A DNA stretch of 64,000 bases from Populus alba (taxonomy: Eukaryota; Streptophyta; Magnoliopsida; Malpighiales; Salicaceae). The notes under the pieces are model-generated. The model made no database searches and was not told where the DNA came from. It was given only the letters and a program-made list of their open reading frames with translations. How positions within the stretch are numbered: the stretch's first letter is position 1; every line of letters starts with the position of its first letter. The stretch spans positions 1,178,001-1,242,000 of the forward strand of contig NC_133293.1 in NCBI RefSeq assembly GCF_005239225.2, in the 5' to 3' direction. Positions 11,301 through 22,205 of this stretch are shown here, in pieces. The position numbers and the translations under genes are program-made.

Positions 11301-11313
11301 AATTAAACCGACT
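11301..11313 (+). repeat. 13-bp target-site duplication, right
   Basis: Exact repeat of 10855-10867, directly after the A-rich tail. Confidence 0.85.
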
Positions 11314-11683
11314 TCTAAAGGAGTTAACATAGCAAGGCTTTTTACGCGGTTAAGTTATGCTCTATCATCTTAGATCGACTCTTATATCAAAGTTTTAAAC
11401 CATACACTATATCCATTTAGATGTTTTTATGGTTCAGAAAACAACATCTCATATACTCTTTTAACGTTTCGTTTCTTGGAATTTCTAAAATAGAATAGCA
11501 AATTGATGGGGTCTTCCATGATGTATTCCTCAATCCTTGGACAATCTATTTCACCATCAGCAAGGTTTAGTTTACGGTAAATCTCAACAAAGGGCGTGGC
11601 AAGGATTATTCTATGAGATGGCCTGGCTTGTTTGGCAAGTAAGGAACAAATTCATCTTTAAGAAAATCTACCCGGATTAATAA
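11314..11683. other. Unassigned remnant between the LINE-like insert and the Ogre LTR
   Basis: It continues the sequence interrupted at 10867. No intact frame is present, and I recognise no domain. Confidence 0.35.
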
Positions 11684-12222
11684 TGTTGTAACCCATTTTT
11701 GGGTCCCCATGAAAAATAAAATAAATAGCCAAAAGAGGTTAGAAAAATAACAGGAGGCAGAAGCGCTCGGAAAACAGTCAGAAAATTGGTCAAGGAATTT
11801 AAAAATACAAGGATTGAATTTTTGACAGTATATTCTTGAAGGATGAAAGCCCTATTAAGAAGGAAAATTTGAATTTTGAGGAGAAAAGCCCAAATTTAGA
11901 TGTTTATGGACTTAATTGGATTTTTATGGACTTAATTGGATTTTTATTTTGAATTTATAGAAGATTTGATTCCAAGAAAAATTGATTTTTAAGTCAATTT
12001 GGGCTTTACTTTGAAGAAATTTAAGTTCTGGGGCCAAAATGTATTTTTTAGGAATTTATTGGGTCAAATCAGGGGTTTAATTGCATAAATATTGAAGTTT
12101 AAGGGCCAATTAGGGATTTAATTAAGAAAAATCCGAAACCAGGGACCAAATTGGAAGAGGCGCGTAAATGGAGGGGCTGTTTTGCTTTGGATCAGGGGCC
12201 TAATTGAAGAAATTGAAAGTTT
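11684..12222 (+). mobile_element. Ogre/Tat LTR, first 539 bp (cut by the assembly gap)
   Basis: It begins with TGTTGTAACCC, as do the LTRs at 20809 and 40932, and is collinear with them (GGTCCCC, AACAGGAGGCAG, GCGCTCGG). Over the region 60-230 bp from the LTR start it differs from the 20809 LTR by roughly 16 substitutions in 165 bases. The 5 bases before it (AATAA) do not match the 5 bases after the 3' LTR (CTTAC), so the two are probably not mates. The remaining 2.1 kb of the LTR is missing at the N run. Confidence 0.85.
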
Positions 12223-12722
12223 NNNNNNNNNNNNNNNNNNNNNNNNNNNNNNNNNNNNNNNNNNNNNNNNNNNNNNNNNNNNNNNNNNNNNNNNNNNNNN
12301 NNNNNNNNNNNNNNNNNNNNNNNNNNNNNNNNNNNNNNNNNNNNNNNNNNNNNNNNNNNNNNNNNNNNNNNNNNNNNNNNNNNNNNNNNNNNNNNNNNNN
12401 NNNNNNNNNNNNNNNNNNNNNNNNNNNNNNNNNNNNNNNNNNNNNNNNNNNNNNNNNNNNNNNNNNNNNNNNNNNNNNNNNNNNNNNNNNNNNNNNNNNN
12501 NNNNNNNNNNNNNNNNNNNNNNNNNNNNNNNNNNNNNNNNNNNNNNNNNNNNNNNNNNNNNNNNNNNNNNNNNNNNNNNNNNNNNNNNNNNNNNNNNNNN
12601 NNNNNNNNNNNNNNNNNNNNNNNNNNNNNNNNNNNNNNNNNNNNNNNNNNNNNNNNNNNNNNNNNNNNNNNNNNNNNNNNNNNNNNNNNNNNNNNNNNNN
12701 NNNNNNNNNNNNNNNNNNNNNN
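12223..12722. other. Assembly gap of exactly 500 N
   Basis: Its size looks like a placeholder. An LTR (about 2.1 kb remaining), primer-binding site, leader and the gag N-terminus cannot fit in 500 bp. Any reading frame drawn across it is meaningless. Confidence 0.99.
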
Positions 12723-13870
12723 TGCTCCTGATCGGACGAGCCTTATGACAATGGAAAAGAGAAGCCAAGAGTCAGTGAGGGCTTATGCGCAAAGATGGAG
12801 GGACGAGGCCACGCACGTGCAAACCCCTTTGATAGAAACGGAGATGGTGACTTTGTTCGCCAATACCTTCAAGGCACCCTACTATGAGCATTTAATGGGT
12901 AGCTCATCTCAACATTTCTATGATGTGGTACGTGTGGCGGAAAGAATAGAGCAAGGAATTAAAGCAGGGCGCATAGCGGGGCCTTTAGAGAAGAAAGGTT
13001 TTATGGGAAGGAAAAGAGAAGGGGATGTTAACAATTTGGAAGGCGGGTACAAAGGCAAAAAAGTGAATTTCCACAGTCCACAAACACCTACCTCTCAATT
13101 CCCACGCATAAACTTTAACCAACCTTTTTCACCTAATCAAACAAATAACCAACCAAACTACCAAAATCATTACCAAAGACCCCACTCAAGATACACCTCA
13201 GAACAATTGCCACCATTACCCATGCCTTTGAAGGACATGTATGCCAAACTTTTGAGGCATTGGACAAATAGCTCTTATCCCTACACTACCACTACAACCA
13301 CCATTCCCAATTTGGTACAAGCCCGATTTGACTTGCGAGTACCATGGGGGTAATCCCGGGCATGGGATTGAAACCTGCTATGCATTCAAGAAGAGGTTAT
13401 TGGAACTTATTAAGTTAGGATGGGTATCCTTCGAAGACAAGCCCAATGTCAATTCAAACCCATTGCCTAAACATGTTCCAAACAGCGGCGGAATAGGCAT
13501 GATCGAAGTGGGAAATCAATGCAAGGTGTTGAAGGTGCCGATGAAAAGGTTGTACGACATGTTAGTACAATCAGGATTTATAGTGGTAAAGGTGGTAAGC
13601 CAATTGGAGAGAAGTGACTACTGTGAGTTCCATGGAAGAGATGGACATCACATTGAGGATTGCACCGAGTTTTGCGAAAAGATCGCTAAAATGTTGAGGA
13701 TGGGACAATTGAGGATTGAACCAATGGAGAGCAGGTGTGAAGTAAGTATGATGGAAGGTCAAGATCAGATGGCAGGAGTTTGCAGGGTTCAACAGACTGC
13801 TAATGGGCCCCCAAGGCTGATCTTGGTTAAATTGTCCTGCACAAAAGAGAATCACAATGCCATGCCGTAA
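12723..13870 (+). pseudogene. Ogre/Tat gag (N-terminus lost in the gap, one frame break)
   Basis: Gag forms the nucleoprotein particle of the retrotransposon. The visible part begins inside the capsid-like region (QESVRAYAQRWRDEA, ETEMVTLFANTFKAPYY) and proceeds through a Gln/Asn/Pro-rich linker to two zinc-knuckle-like motifs, CEYHGGNPGHGIETC (from 13334) and CEFHGRDGHHIEDC (from 13622). The frame shifts at about 13311, where a T run appears one base too long, and again at about 13868 before the protease part. There are no nonsense substitutions, so the frame was open recently or the breaks are consensus errors. Gag and protease were probably one frame. Confidence 0.85.
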
Positions 13871-15358
13871 CAAATTATGGGTATGGCCTCCAACGTTCGA
13901 GCTCCTCTCCTTTGTTCCAGACGGAGATAAGTGGTTTGACCAGAAGTGGTCGTTGCTTTACGCCTGAAGAGTGGAGGAAGGAAAAGGGTAAAGAAGTGGT
14001 AGATCCGGACAAAGCACCAGAAGTTAATAAGCCAGTAACGGAAGAGGAATCAAATGAATTTTTGAAGTTGATCAAGCATAGCAAATATTGCATAGTGGAT
14101 CAACTAAAAAAGACTCCAGCTCGGATCTCCCTTATGTCCTTGATACTCAGCTCTGAGCCGCATCGAAATGCCTTACAAAAGGTATTAAATGAGGCATATG
14201 TACCCCAGGACATTGAGCATAAAACTATGGAGCATTTAGTGGGGAGGATCCATGCAACTAATTACCTCTACTTCACGGCTGATGAGCTTGATGCTGAAGG
14301 TACCGGACACAACAAGCCTTTATACATCACGGTTAGGTGCAAAGACTGCCTCGTAGGGAAGGTGCTCGTCGATAATGGCTCGGCCCTGAACGTATTGCCA
14401 AAGCACATTTTAGAGGAAATGCCGATTGATGAATCTCATATGAAGCCAAGTACTATGATGGCCAGAGCATATGATGGCTCACCTAGGCCAATACTTGGGA
14501 CTTTAGAAGTAGAGCTATATGTGGGACCGCAAATGTTCCTAGTGACACTTCAGGTTATGGATATTCACCCTTCCTATAGTATGTTGTTGGGAAGACCTTG
14601 GATCCACGCAGCGGGGGCAGTAGCTTCATCATTACACCAATGTTTGAAGTACATCATGAATGGGATGTTAGTAACCGTCAGGGCTGAGGAGGCAATAGCC
14701 ATGACAAAGAATGTGGTTGTGCCTTTCATCGAAGCGGAGGATTGCAAGGATAACAATATCCATGCTTTTGAGATCGTGAACACTGATTGGGTACCAGAGA
14801 ACACCGTGTTAAGAAGACCAAGGATCTCAGAAGCGGCCAGGATGGCAAGTCTATGTTTCTTGAACCGTGGGGTCCCACGTCGATATAACCTCGCTTGCGG
14901 AATACCAGAAGGGGTTAATCCGACAAGGAAGAGAAAGGCTGATCAAAGATTTGGGCTAGGATATCAACCTAACCAAGAGGATTATCATTGGGCTGCTGAT
15001 CGGAGAAGGACAAGAAGGATGGCTAGAATTAAAGGAAGAGATCTTGAAGAAGAACAGCTGGAAATCCCTCCCCTTAGCGTATCATTCCCAAGAGCTGCAT
15101 ACATAGTGCAACATGATAAGGGAGCTGAAAGCCTGGGTCTAGAGCTGGCAAATATGAGCATAAACACCTTGGAGGGAAAGGAGAAGGAAAAAGGTGATGT
15201 GAAAGAAATAGCGGGAAAAGAAGATGAAGTGCTGCCACAACTGACGATCCATACACTAACGAAGAAGTCTCCGCCAAGACCTTTGTGCGCAAGTTGGCTC
15301 AAGGCGAAAAGTTCCAGAATTGGCTGATGACCCAAGAAGCTCCAATGGTTTTCAAAAT
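13871..15358 (+). pseudogene. Ogre/Tat protease region (gag-pro C-terminal part)
   Basis: The open stretch 13912-15327 contains a retropepsin-like domain, with LVDNGSALNVLP near 14365 holding the catalytic Asp. In place of the usual DTG/DSG the motif is DNGS, as is common in plant Tat elements. SYSMLLGRPWIH (about 14575) is the C-terminal protease signature. The linker downstream is charged. A shift near 15260 moves translation to the frame ending in VFKM and a TAA at 15360-15362. That stop lies just inside the predicted intron, as expected if unspliced RNA makes Gag-Pro only. Confidence 0.8.
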
Positions 15359-15572
15359 GTAAACCAACTTTGTTTGCCTTAGAATGTTTTTGTCATTTGC
15401 TTATGCTTGCTTTATTTTCTCTAGTTGACAATCGAGGGCTCATGATGTCAGCTAGATTCTATGTTTGTCATGGAGCCCACCTTTTCCCTTTGAATAAAAT
15501 GTGAGATCATGCACTTTTTCAAAAAATTGTTTATTTATATATGCATTTACACCAAGCACTTCCCGTTTTCAG
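15359..15572 (+). other. Predicted Ogre intron between protease and reverse transcriptase
   Basis: The donor GTAAAC at 15359 and the acceptor TTTTCAG ending at 15572 bound a 214-bp AT-rich segment. Joining 15358 to 15573 keeps one frame (AT|G AAT CCT). The segment carries an in-frame stop (15360-15362) and an AATAAA at about 15494. An intron at this place is a known feature of Ogre elements. Splicing here is inferred, not shown. Confidence 0.6.
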
Positions 15573-18500
15573 GAATCCTGAAAGCGGATCTCCTACAACA
15601 TCACATACATCTAGCATCAAGAATAAATGGCCAAACTTGAACGAGCATGTAATATCTATGGAAGAAGAAGAGTGGGATGAAAGCAAATATCAGTGATTCA
15701 CCAGGCTAGTAGAACAACAGGAACAGACTTGGAAGCCTGCCACGAGGAACTCGAAACTATCAATGTGGGCAATGGTCAGCTCAAGAAAGAGTTGAAAATA
15801 GGTACCTTAATTACTTCTGAACAAAAGGATAAAACTGATCACCCTATTACAAGAATATTCGGATGTCTTTGCTTGGTCATATGAAGATATGCCCGGTTTG
15901 GATACAAGTATTGTAGAACACAAGATACCGTTGGAAGAAGGGTATAAGCCAGTCAAGCAGAAACTGAGGAGGGCCCACCCGGACGTCTGGATCAAGGTCA
16001 AGGTAGAACTCGAAAAGCAATGGGATGCTGGCTTTCTAGAAGTAGTTAGATATCCGCAATGGGTATCTAACATTGTTGTGGTGCCTAAGAAGGAAGGGAA
16101 GATTAGAGTTTGTGTAGATTTTCGGAATTTGAATAGAGCTAGTCCTAAGGATGATTTTCCTCTACCACACATAGATGTTTTAGTGGATAACGCTGCCCGA
16201 AGTTCCACTTATTCCTTTATGGACGTTTTTTCAGGATACAATCAAATAAAAATGGCTCCCGAGGATAAGGCGAAAAACAACTTTCGTCACACCTTGGGGG
16301 ACCTACTGCTACAAGGTCATGCCATTTGGGTTAAAGAACGCAGGTGCCACATATCAAAGAGCAATGGTGACTCTATTCCACGACATGATGCATAAAGAAA
16401 TTGAGGTGTATGTAGATGATATGATTGCCAAGTCTAAAAAGGGACAGGATCATGTGGAAGTTTTGAGGAAGTTATTTGAGAGGTTGAGGAAGTATGAACT
16501 AAGGCTTAATCCTGCAAAATGTTCATTCGGAGTTAAGTCGGGCAAGCTGTTGGGATTTGTGGTAAGCGATGGAGGTATAGAGGTGGATCCAGATAAAGTA
16601 AGGGCCATTCAAGCTATGTCATCCCCTAAGACGGAGAAAGAAGTAAGAGGATTCTTAGGAAGGTTGAATTACATTGCTCGATTTATAGCTCAGCTAACAA
16701 CAACATGCGAGCCTATATTCCGACTACTAAGGAAAAAGAACCCTGGAACCTGGAATGAGGAGTGTGAGGAGGCATTCAATAAAATCAAGCATTATTTACA
16801 AAATCCACCTTTACTGGTGCCTCCTGTATCAGGGAAACCTCTGGTATTATATCTAACCGTAACTGAAGTAGCCATGGGATGTGTATTGGGTCAGCATGAT
16901 GAAACCGGAAGGAAGGAAAGAGCTATTTATTACTTGAGTAAGAAATTCACGGAATGTGAGTCCAGATACACGGAAATAGAAAAACTTTGTTGTGCGTTGG
17001 TGTGGGCGGCAAAGAGGTTGCGACATTACATGTTATACTATACCACTTGGTTGATTTCAAAATTGGATCCTCTGAGGTATATTTGTAATAAGCCTTTTCT
17101 CTCAAGTCGAATTGCAAGGTGGCAGGTTTTATTAGCAGAATATGACATAGTGTACATGACAAGGAAAGCCGTAAAAGGGAGTGCCATTGCAGACCATCTG
17201 GCCGATAATGCTGTTGAAGATTACGAACCTTTGGATTTTGATTTCCCTGATGAAGATATATCGTCAATAGAAAAGGAAGAAGAGAAGACAGAGTGGTGGA
17301 CCATGTTTTTTGACGGGGCAGTAAATGTATATGGTAACGGGGCAGGGGCGGTAATAATCTCTCCTGATAAGAAACAATACCCAGTTTCGGTCAAACTACA
17401 TTTTGAGTGCACCAACAATACAGCTGAGTACGAAGCTTGTATACTTGGTTTAGAAGCGGCATTGGAGTTAAAGATAAAGAAGATAGATGTATACGGGGAT
17501 TCAATGTTGATCATCTGCCAAGTCAAAGGGGAATGGCAAACCAAAGAGGAAAAGTTGAGGCCGTACCAGGAATACCTATCCATGCTAGCGAAGGAATTTG
17601 AAGAAATTAGATTCACCCATCTAGGAAGGGAGGGGAACCATTTTGCGGATGCTTTGGCCACACTAGCTGCTATGACTACCATTGACCTCAAATGCAAGGT
17701 ACAACCGGTACACATTGATATTAGAAATGGTCCAGCGCACTGTTGTTTAGTTGAAGGAGAGATGGACGGACAACCTTGGTATTACGATATCAAGAATCTT
17801 GTGCAGAATCAGGAATATCCGGTGGGAGCTTCTAAAACGGATAAGAAAACCTTGAGAAGGTTGGCTATAGACTTCTATTTAGACGGAGAGATTTTATATA
17901 AAAGATCATTTGATGGTACCCTGTTAAGGTGTTTGGATGAGGCAGATGCTAGAAAGGCATTAAGAGAGGTCCATGAGTGGATTTGCTCAACCCATGCTAG
18001 CGGGCACATGATGGCAAGGAAAATCCAAAGGGCTGGTTATTTTTGGATGACACTAGAAAAAGATTGTATCGACTATGTCAGAAAATGTCACAAATGTCAA
18101 ATTTACAGTGATAAGGTCAATATGCCACCAGCTCCTCTGTTTAACTTAACATCTTCATGGCCTTTCGCGATGTGGGGAATTGATGTGATTGGACCTGTAA
18201 ACCCAAAAGCGAGCAATGGTCATAGATTTATCCTCGTGGCTATTGACTACTTCACAAAATGGGTAGAAGCCGGGTCATTTGCTCATGTGACACAAAAAGT
18301 GGTGAAGAAATTTATTGAGAGAGATTTGATATGTCGATATGGTCCCCCAGAACAGATTATAACTGATAATGCCCAGAATTTCAACGGCAAGATGATAATA
18401 GAGCTCTGCACTAAATGGAAAATCAAGCATTCCAATTCTTCGCCATATAGACCAAAGATGAATGGGGCGGTAGAAGCTGCTAACAAGAATGTCAAAAAGA

Positions 18501-19024
18501 TTGTTCAGAAGATGGTAGTCACCTATAAGGATTGGCATGAGATGTTACCATTTGCCCTTCATGCATATCGCACCGCAGTTCGAACCTCAACAGGGACTAC
18601 CCCATATTCTTTGGTGTACGGTATGGAGGCAGTGATGCCTTTGGAAGTGGAAATCCCATCGTTAAGAGTGTTAATAGATTCTGAGATAGAAGAGGCCGAG
18701 TGGGCCAGAGTGAGATACGAGCAATTGAACTTGATCAGTGAGAAGAGGATGGCCGCAATATGTCATCACCAACTTTACCAGAAACGAATGGCTAAGGCGT
18801 ATGATAAGAAGGTTAGACCGCGTTTGTTTCAAGAAGGGGATCTAGTATTGAAGAAAATATTGTCATTACCAGGAGATGATCAAAGCAAATGGGCACCAAA
18901 TTATGAGGGTCCTTATGTAGTAACAGAGGCATTCTCAGGAGGAGCGTTGAAGTTAGCTAGAATGGATGGAGAAGACCTAGCTCGGCCTGTGAATTCTGAC
19001 TCTGTAAAAAGATATTACGCTTGA
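15573..19024 (+). pseudogene. Ogre/Tat pol: RT, RNase H, archaeal-type RNase H, integrase (few frame breaks)
   Basis: Reverse transcriptase spans about 15840-16700: VVPKKEGKIRVCVDFRNLN, FSGYNQIKMAPED, MPFGLKNAGATYQRAM and the YVDD active site at about 16409. The first RNase H (about 16850-17060) has lost the usual first Asp (LYLTVTEVAMG). A second RNase H (about 17290-17680) keeps FFDGA, AEYEA, YGDS and FADALA, the dual RNase H layout of the Tat lineage. Integrase follows, with an HHCC finger (about 17960-18105) and a D-D-E core (IDVIGP about 18180, TDNAQNF about 18363, VEAANK about 18472). The frame ends in VKRYYA at 19024. From about 16280 on it is open for over 900 codons. Breaks lie near 15694, 15735, 15831 (A run) and 16273 (A run). 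Confidence 0.93.
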
Positions 19025-19699
19025 TGTAGTTCCCTAAATTAATAAAGCAAAGTTTGGCCATTGATTTCTTTCCTTTTGTGCATTGATCTCACAACAATCA
19101 TTTTTTGCATTAATCCCAACAGTGCATCTCCTCACTCATTTAAAAAGTTTAGCATCGACTGAACGGATTTCTTCTCTATATAAAAGCTCAAACTAGGATC
19201 ACACCTCTACACTGGGGGCAATACAAGATGTTTTATGAAAAGTTTTTACGGAAGCCTATAGATTTGAAAACCAAGCTAAAGCATTTGACAAAAGCAATGA
19301 CATAAAAGCAAGAACAAGTCTTACATTTTGAGAAAAGGACTACTTGAGGAAAGTCAAATACTTTTTTTCCAAGAATATGATAAGAAAAAAGGCAACACGA
19401 GAGATGAATCCGGCATACGACTTCAAAAGCACGCTCATGTTACGAGGAAGTCTCATGAACTAGAAAAGAGGATGGGGGCCTATGTTTCAAAACCAGGTAC
19501 GAATGCATGCATTGCATCTAATCATAAAGTCATTGCACGTATGTTTTTTTATCGTTACAGGAGGAGATCTTAGTGCATTCCAACGAGATTGTGGATGAAG
19601 AAAGAATCATTGAGTTGAGTCTAGAACAGAAAGAAGAGAAGATAATATTTTTCAGACCCTGCCAGCAGGAAGAACGACATCGATAGCAATTGGTAAAAG
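19025..19699 (+). other. Ogre 3' untranslated region, unique part
   Basis: Non-coding stretch between the integrase stop and the tandem hairpin array. Short open frames here show no recognisable similarity. Confidence 0.6.
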
Positions 19700-20661
19700 G
19701 GAATCGTCAGATGAGATTCCAAGTTGTTTGGTTAAAAGAGATCGCAAGAAGGGATCTCGTTTTTCGATGAAGATCGCCAGAAGGGACTTCATATTTCAGC
19801 TTTGAATAAAAGGGAATCGCCAGATGGGATTCTAGGTTGTTTGATCGCCAGAAGGAATCTCGTGTTTCACTATTTGGAGGTCGCCAGATGGGATTCCAGG
19901 TTGCTTGAGATCGTCAGAAGGGATCTCGTGTTTCACTATTGTGGAGGTCGCCAGATGGGACCTCACACTTTGTTGGTTAAAAGGAATCGCCAGATGGGAT
20001 TCCAGGTTGTTTGAGATCGCCCGAAGGGATCTCATGTTTCACTATTATGGAGGTCGCCAGATGGGACCTCACACTTCACGTTGGTTAAAAGGAATCGCCA
20101 GATGGGATTCCAGGTTGCTTGAGATCGCCAGAAGGGATCTCGTGTTTCACTATTGTGGAGGTCGCCAGATGGGACCTCACACTTCACGTTGGTTAAAAGG
20201 AATCGCCAGATGGGATTCCAGGTTGCTTGAGATCGCCAGAAGGGATCTCGTGTTTCACTATTGTGGAGGTCGCCAGATGGGACCTCGCACTTCATGTTGG
20301 TTAAAAGGAATCGCCAGATGGGATTCCAGGTTGTTTGAGATTGCCAGAAGGGATCTCGTGTTTCACTATTGTGGAGGTCGCCAGATGGGACCTCACACTT
20401 TTGGTTGGTTAAAAGGAATCGCCAGATGGGATTCTAGGTTGTTTGAATTCACCAGAAGGGATTTCGTGTTTCACTATTTTGGGAGGTCGCCGGATGAGAC
20501 CTCATACTTCATGTTTGTTAATAGGAATCCCAGATGGGATTCTAAGTTTGATTAAAGGAGATCGCCAGAAGGGATCTCGCATTTCAATATTTGTCAAAAG
20601 GGGTCGCCAGAAGGGACCTCATATTTCATTTTCGTTCAAGGGAACTGCCAGATGGGATTCC
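19700..20661 (+). repeat. Tandem 108-bp array of three-class hairpins in the Ogre 3' UTR
   Basis: Higher-order unit of 108 bp; equivalent points are at 19983, 20091, 20199, 20307 and 20415. Each unit has three 21-nt modules of one design: 6-bp stem arm, 9-nt loop, 6-bp stem arm. Class A pairs GGAATC with GATTCC (for example 20091-20111). Class B pairs GAGATC with GATCTC (20121-20141). Class C pairs GAGGTC with GACCTC (20158-20178). The loop is GCCAGATGG in A and C and GCCAGAAGG in B. I count about 27 modules, more degenerate at both ends. The unit is a multiple of three, so one frame stays open as a 36-residue repeat, but no protein family is recognised. Tandem repeats at this place are known in Ogre/Tat elements. 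Confidence 0.95.
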
Positions 20662-20794
20662 GATGGCCGAAGAGGATTGTTGTAAAGAAAGAGTTTTAGA
20701 TCGATCAAGCTTCGACCAGATCAGTTTTCGGGAGTTTAGTTGGGACTATCTTTATAAAACTTACTACGCAAAACCTTTGCTCCATAAGCTCTAT

Positions 20795-20804
20795 AAAGAG
20801 GGGG
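20795..20804 (+). promoter_or_regulatory. Polypurine tract before the 3' LTR
   Basis: AAAGAGGGGG lies 4 bases before the LTR start, the position expected for priming of plus-strand DNA synthesis. Confidence 0.8.
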
Positions 20805-21520
20805 CATCTGTTGTAACCCATTTTTTGGGTCCCCGCAAAAAAAAAATAAATAAATAAATAAATATATATATATATATAGCCGAAGGAGGTTAGAAAAATA
20901 ACAGGAGGCAGAAGCGCTCGGAAAATGGTCAGAATATTGGTCAAGGAGTATAAAGATACAAAGATTGGATTTTTTGACAATATATTCTTGAAGGATGAGA
21001 ACCCTATTGAGAAGGAAATTTTGAATTCTGAGGAGAGAAGCCCAAATTTGGATGTTTATGGGTTTAATTGATTTTTTTATTGGATTTATAGGGGATTTGA
21101 TCACAAGAAAAATTGATTTTTTAAGTCAATTTGGGCTTTAAATTGAAGAAATTAAAGTTCTGGGGCCAAATTATGATTTTTAGGAATTTATTAAGTCAAA
21201 TCAGGGGCTTAATTGCATAAATATTGAAGTTTAATGGCCAATTAGGGGTTTAATTGTGAAAATCCGAAACCAGGGACCAATTTGGAAAAGGCGCAAAGAT
21301 AGGGGGGCTGTTTGGAGTTGATTGAGGGGCCTAATTGAAGAAATTGGAAGTTTATTGATCAATTGAGGGCTAAATTACATAATTTAGAGGCCAAGGACCA
21401 AAGTGGAAAAGGCGGCCAACTTGGCGGACAAGACCGAAATTGGCAGGGACGCAATTGAAAGGAACAAAAATAATTGGGGGACTGATGTGAACGTTGGCGC
21501 ATTTCTGGCGCCAAATTTAA

Positions 21521-21614
21521 ATGAAACGGCGCGTTTTCTCCAAAACGACGCCGTTTCATGCGTTTAAAAAAAAAAAAAAAAAGACCAAACGGTGCCGTTT
21601 TGAACGGCACTGTT
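21521..21614 (+). repeat. Two adjacent hairpins in LTR U3
   Basis: First hairpin: GAAACGGCG-CGTTTT, 4-nt loop, AAAACG-A-CGCCGTTTC (15 bp, one bulge). Second: AAACGGTGCCGTT, short loop, AACGGCACTGTTT (13 bp with one G-T). Both are kept in the solo LTR (41616-41712) despite base changes. They lie about 240-330 bp upstream of the TATA box. Confidence 0.7.
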
Positions 21615-21848
21615 TCCCTTCTTCTTCCCCCCCGCAGGCGTAGCAGAGGAGAGGAAAACCGGGGTTTTTGTCCCCGCCTCTCTCCTCACGTGCCATGGCC
21701 CGACGCCCCACACCTTGGGACCCCCGAAATCGAAGCCGCTGGCCGACCACCCGCCGCGCCATCGCACCCGAGAGAAGCACCTTGGCAGCGGCGCCTGCCG
21801 ACCGACCGACCAGCACGCCTTGTTCCCCCATGCATGCCCCGATATGCC

Positions 21849-21856
21849 TATAAATA
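21849..21856 (+). promoter_or_regulatory. LTR TATA box
   Basis: TATAAATA followed by a purine-rich leader. The equivalent in the solo LTR is TATAAAT at 41946. It probably defines the U3/R start about 30 bp downstream. Confidence 0.65.
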
Positions 21857-22149
21857 GAGAAGAAACAGAGTGAGAAGGGGGAACAAAAGGAGGGAACCGG
21901 AAAGAAAACAAAAAAAACGAAGAGAGAGAGGAAGAGAGAGAAACACCCAACCGAGGAGAGAGAGAGCCAACGAGAATCCAAAAAACCCAAGAGAAGATTG
22001 AAAAGTTTGAAGCTGGGGAAATTTAGAAGAGAAAACCAAGCAAAAAGCAGGAGGACGCCGCCGGTTTACTTGGAAACCACCGTGAGCTAAGCCGCTGCCA
22101 CCGCCTCCACCGCAGCCCCACCAGTAAGCCGTCGCCTCAGCTGCGCCAG

Positions 22150-22151
22150 GT
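22150..22151 (+). promoter_or_regulatory. Splice-donor-like GT in the LTR leader
   Basis: CGCCAG|GTACAC here corresponds to CGCCAG|GTAAAG at 42327 in the solo LTR. The sequence before it is a GC-rich, exon-like leader (CCGCCTCCACCGCAGC) and the sequence after it becomes AT-rich. A first exon ending here is inferred. Confidence 0.45.
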
Positions 22152-22205
22152 ACACTATCCTTTTCCCCGTGCATTTTTTTTTTCTTCTGAAGCTGAGTTA
22201 GGTTG

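Noticed and set aside
12118..12768. Long open frames crossing the N run
   Set aside because: They consist almost wholly of undetermined bases.
19905..20555. A 216-residue repeat protein in the Ogre 3' region
   Set aside because: The frame follows from a 108-bp unit divisible by three; both strands are open and no family is recognised. Treated as a non-coding hairpin array.
19700..20661. CRISPR-like array
   Set aside because: The units are near-identical throughout with no unique spacers, and the sequence lies inside a plant retrotransposon.
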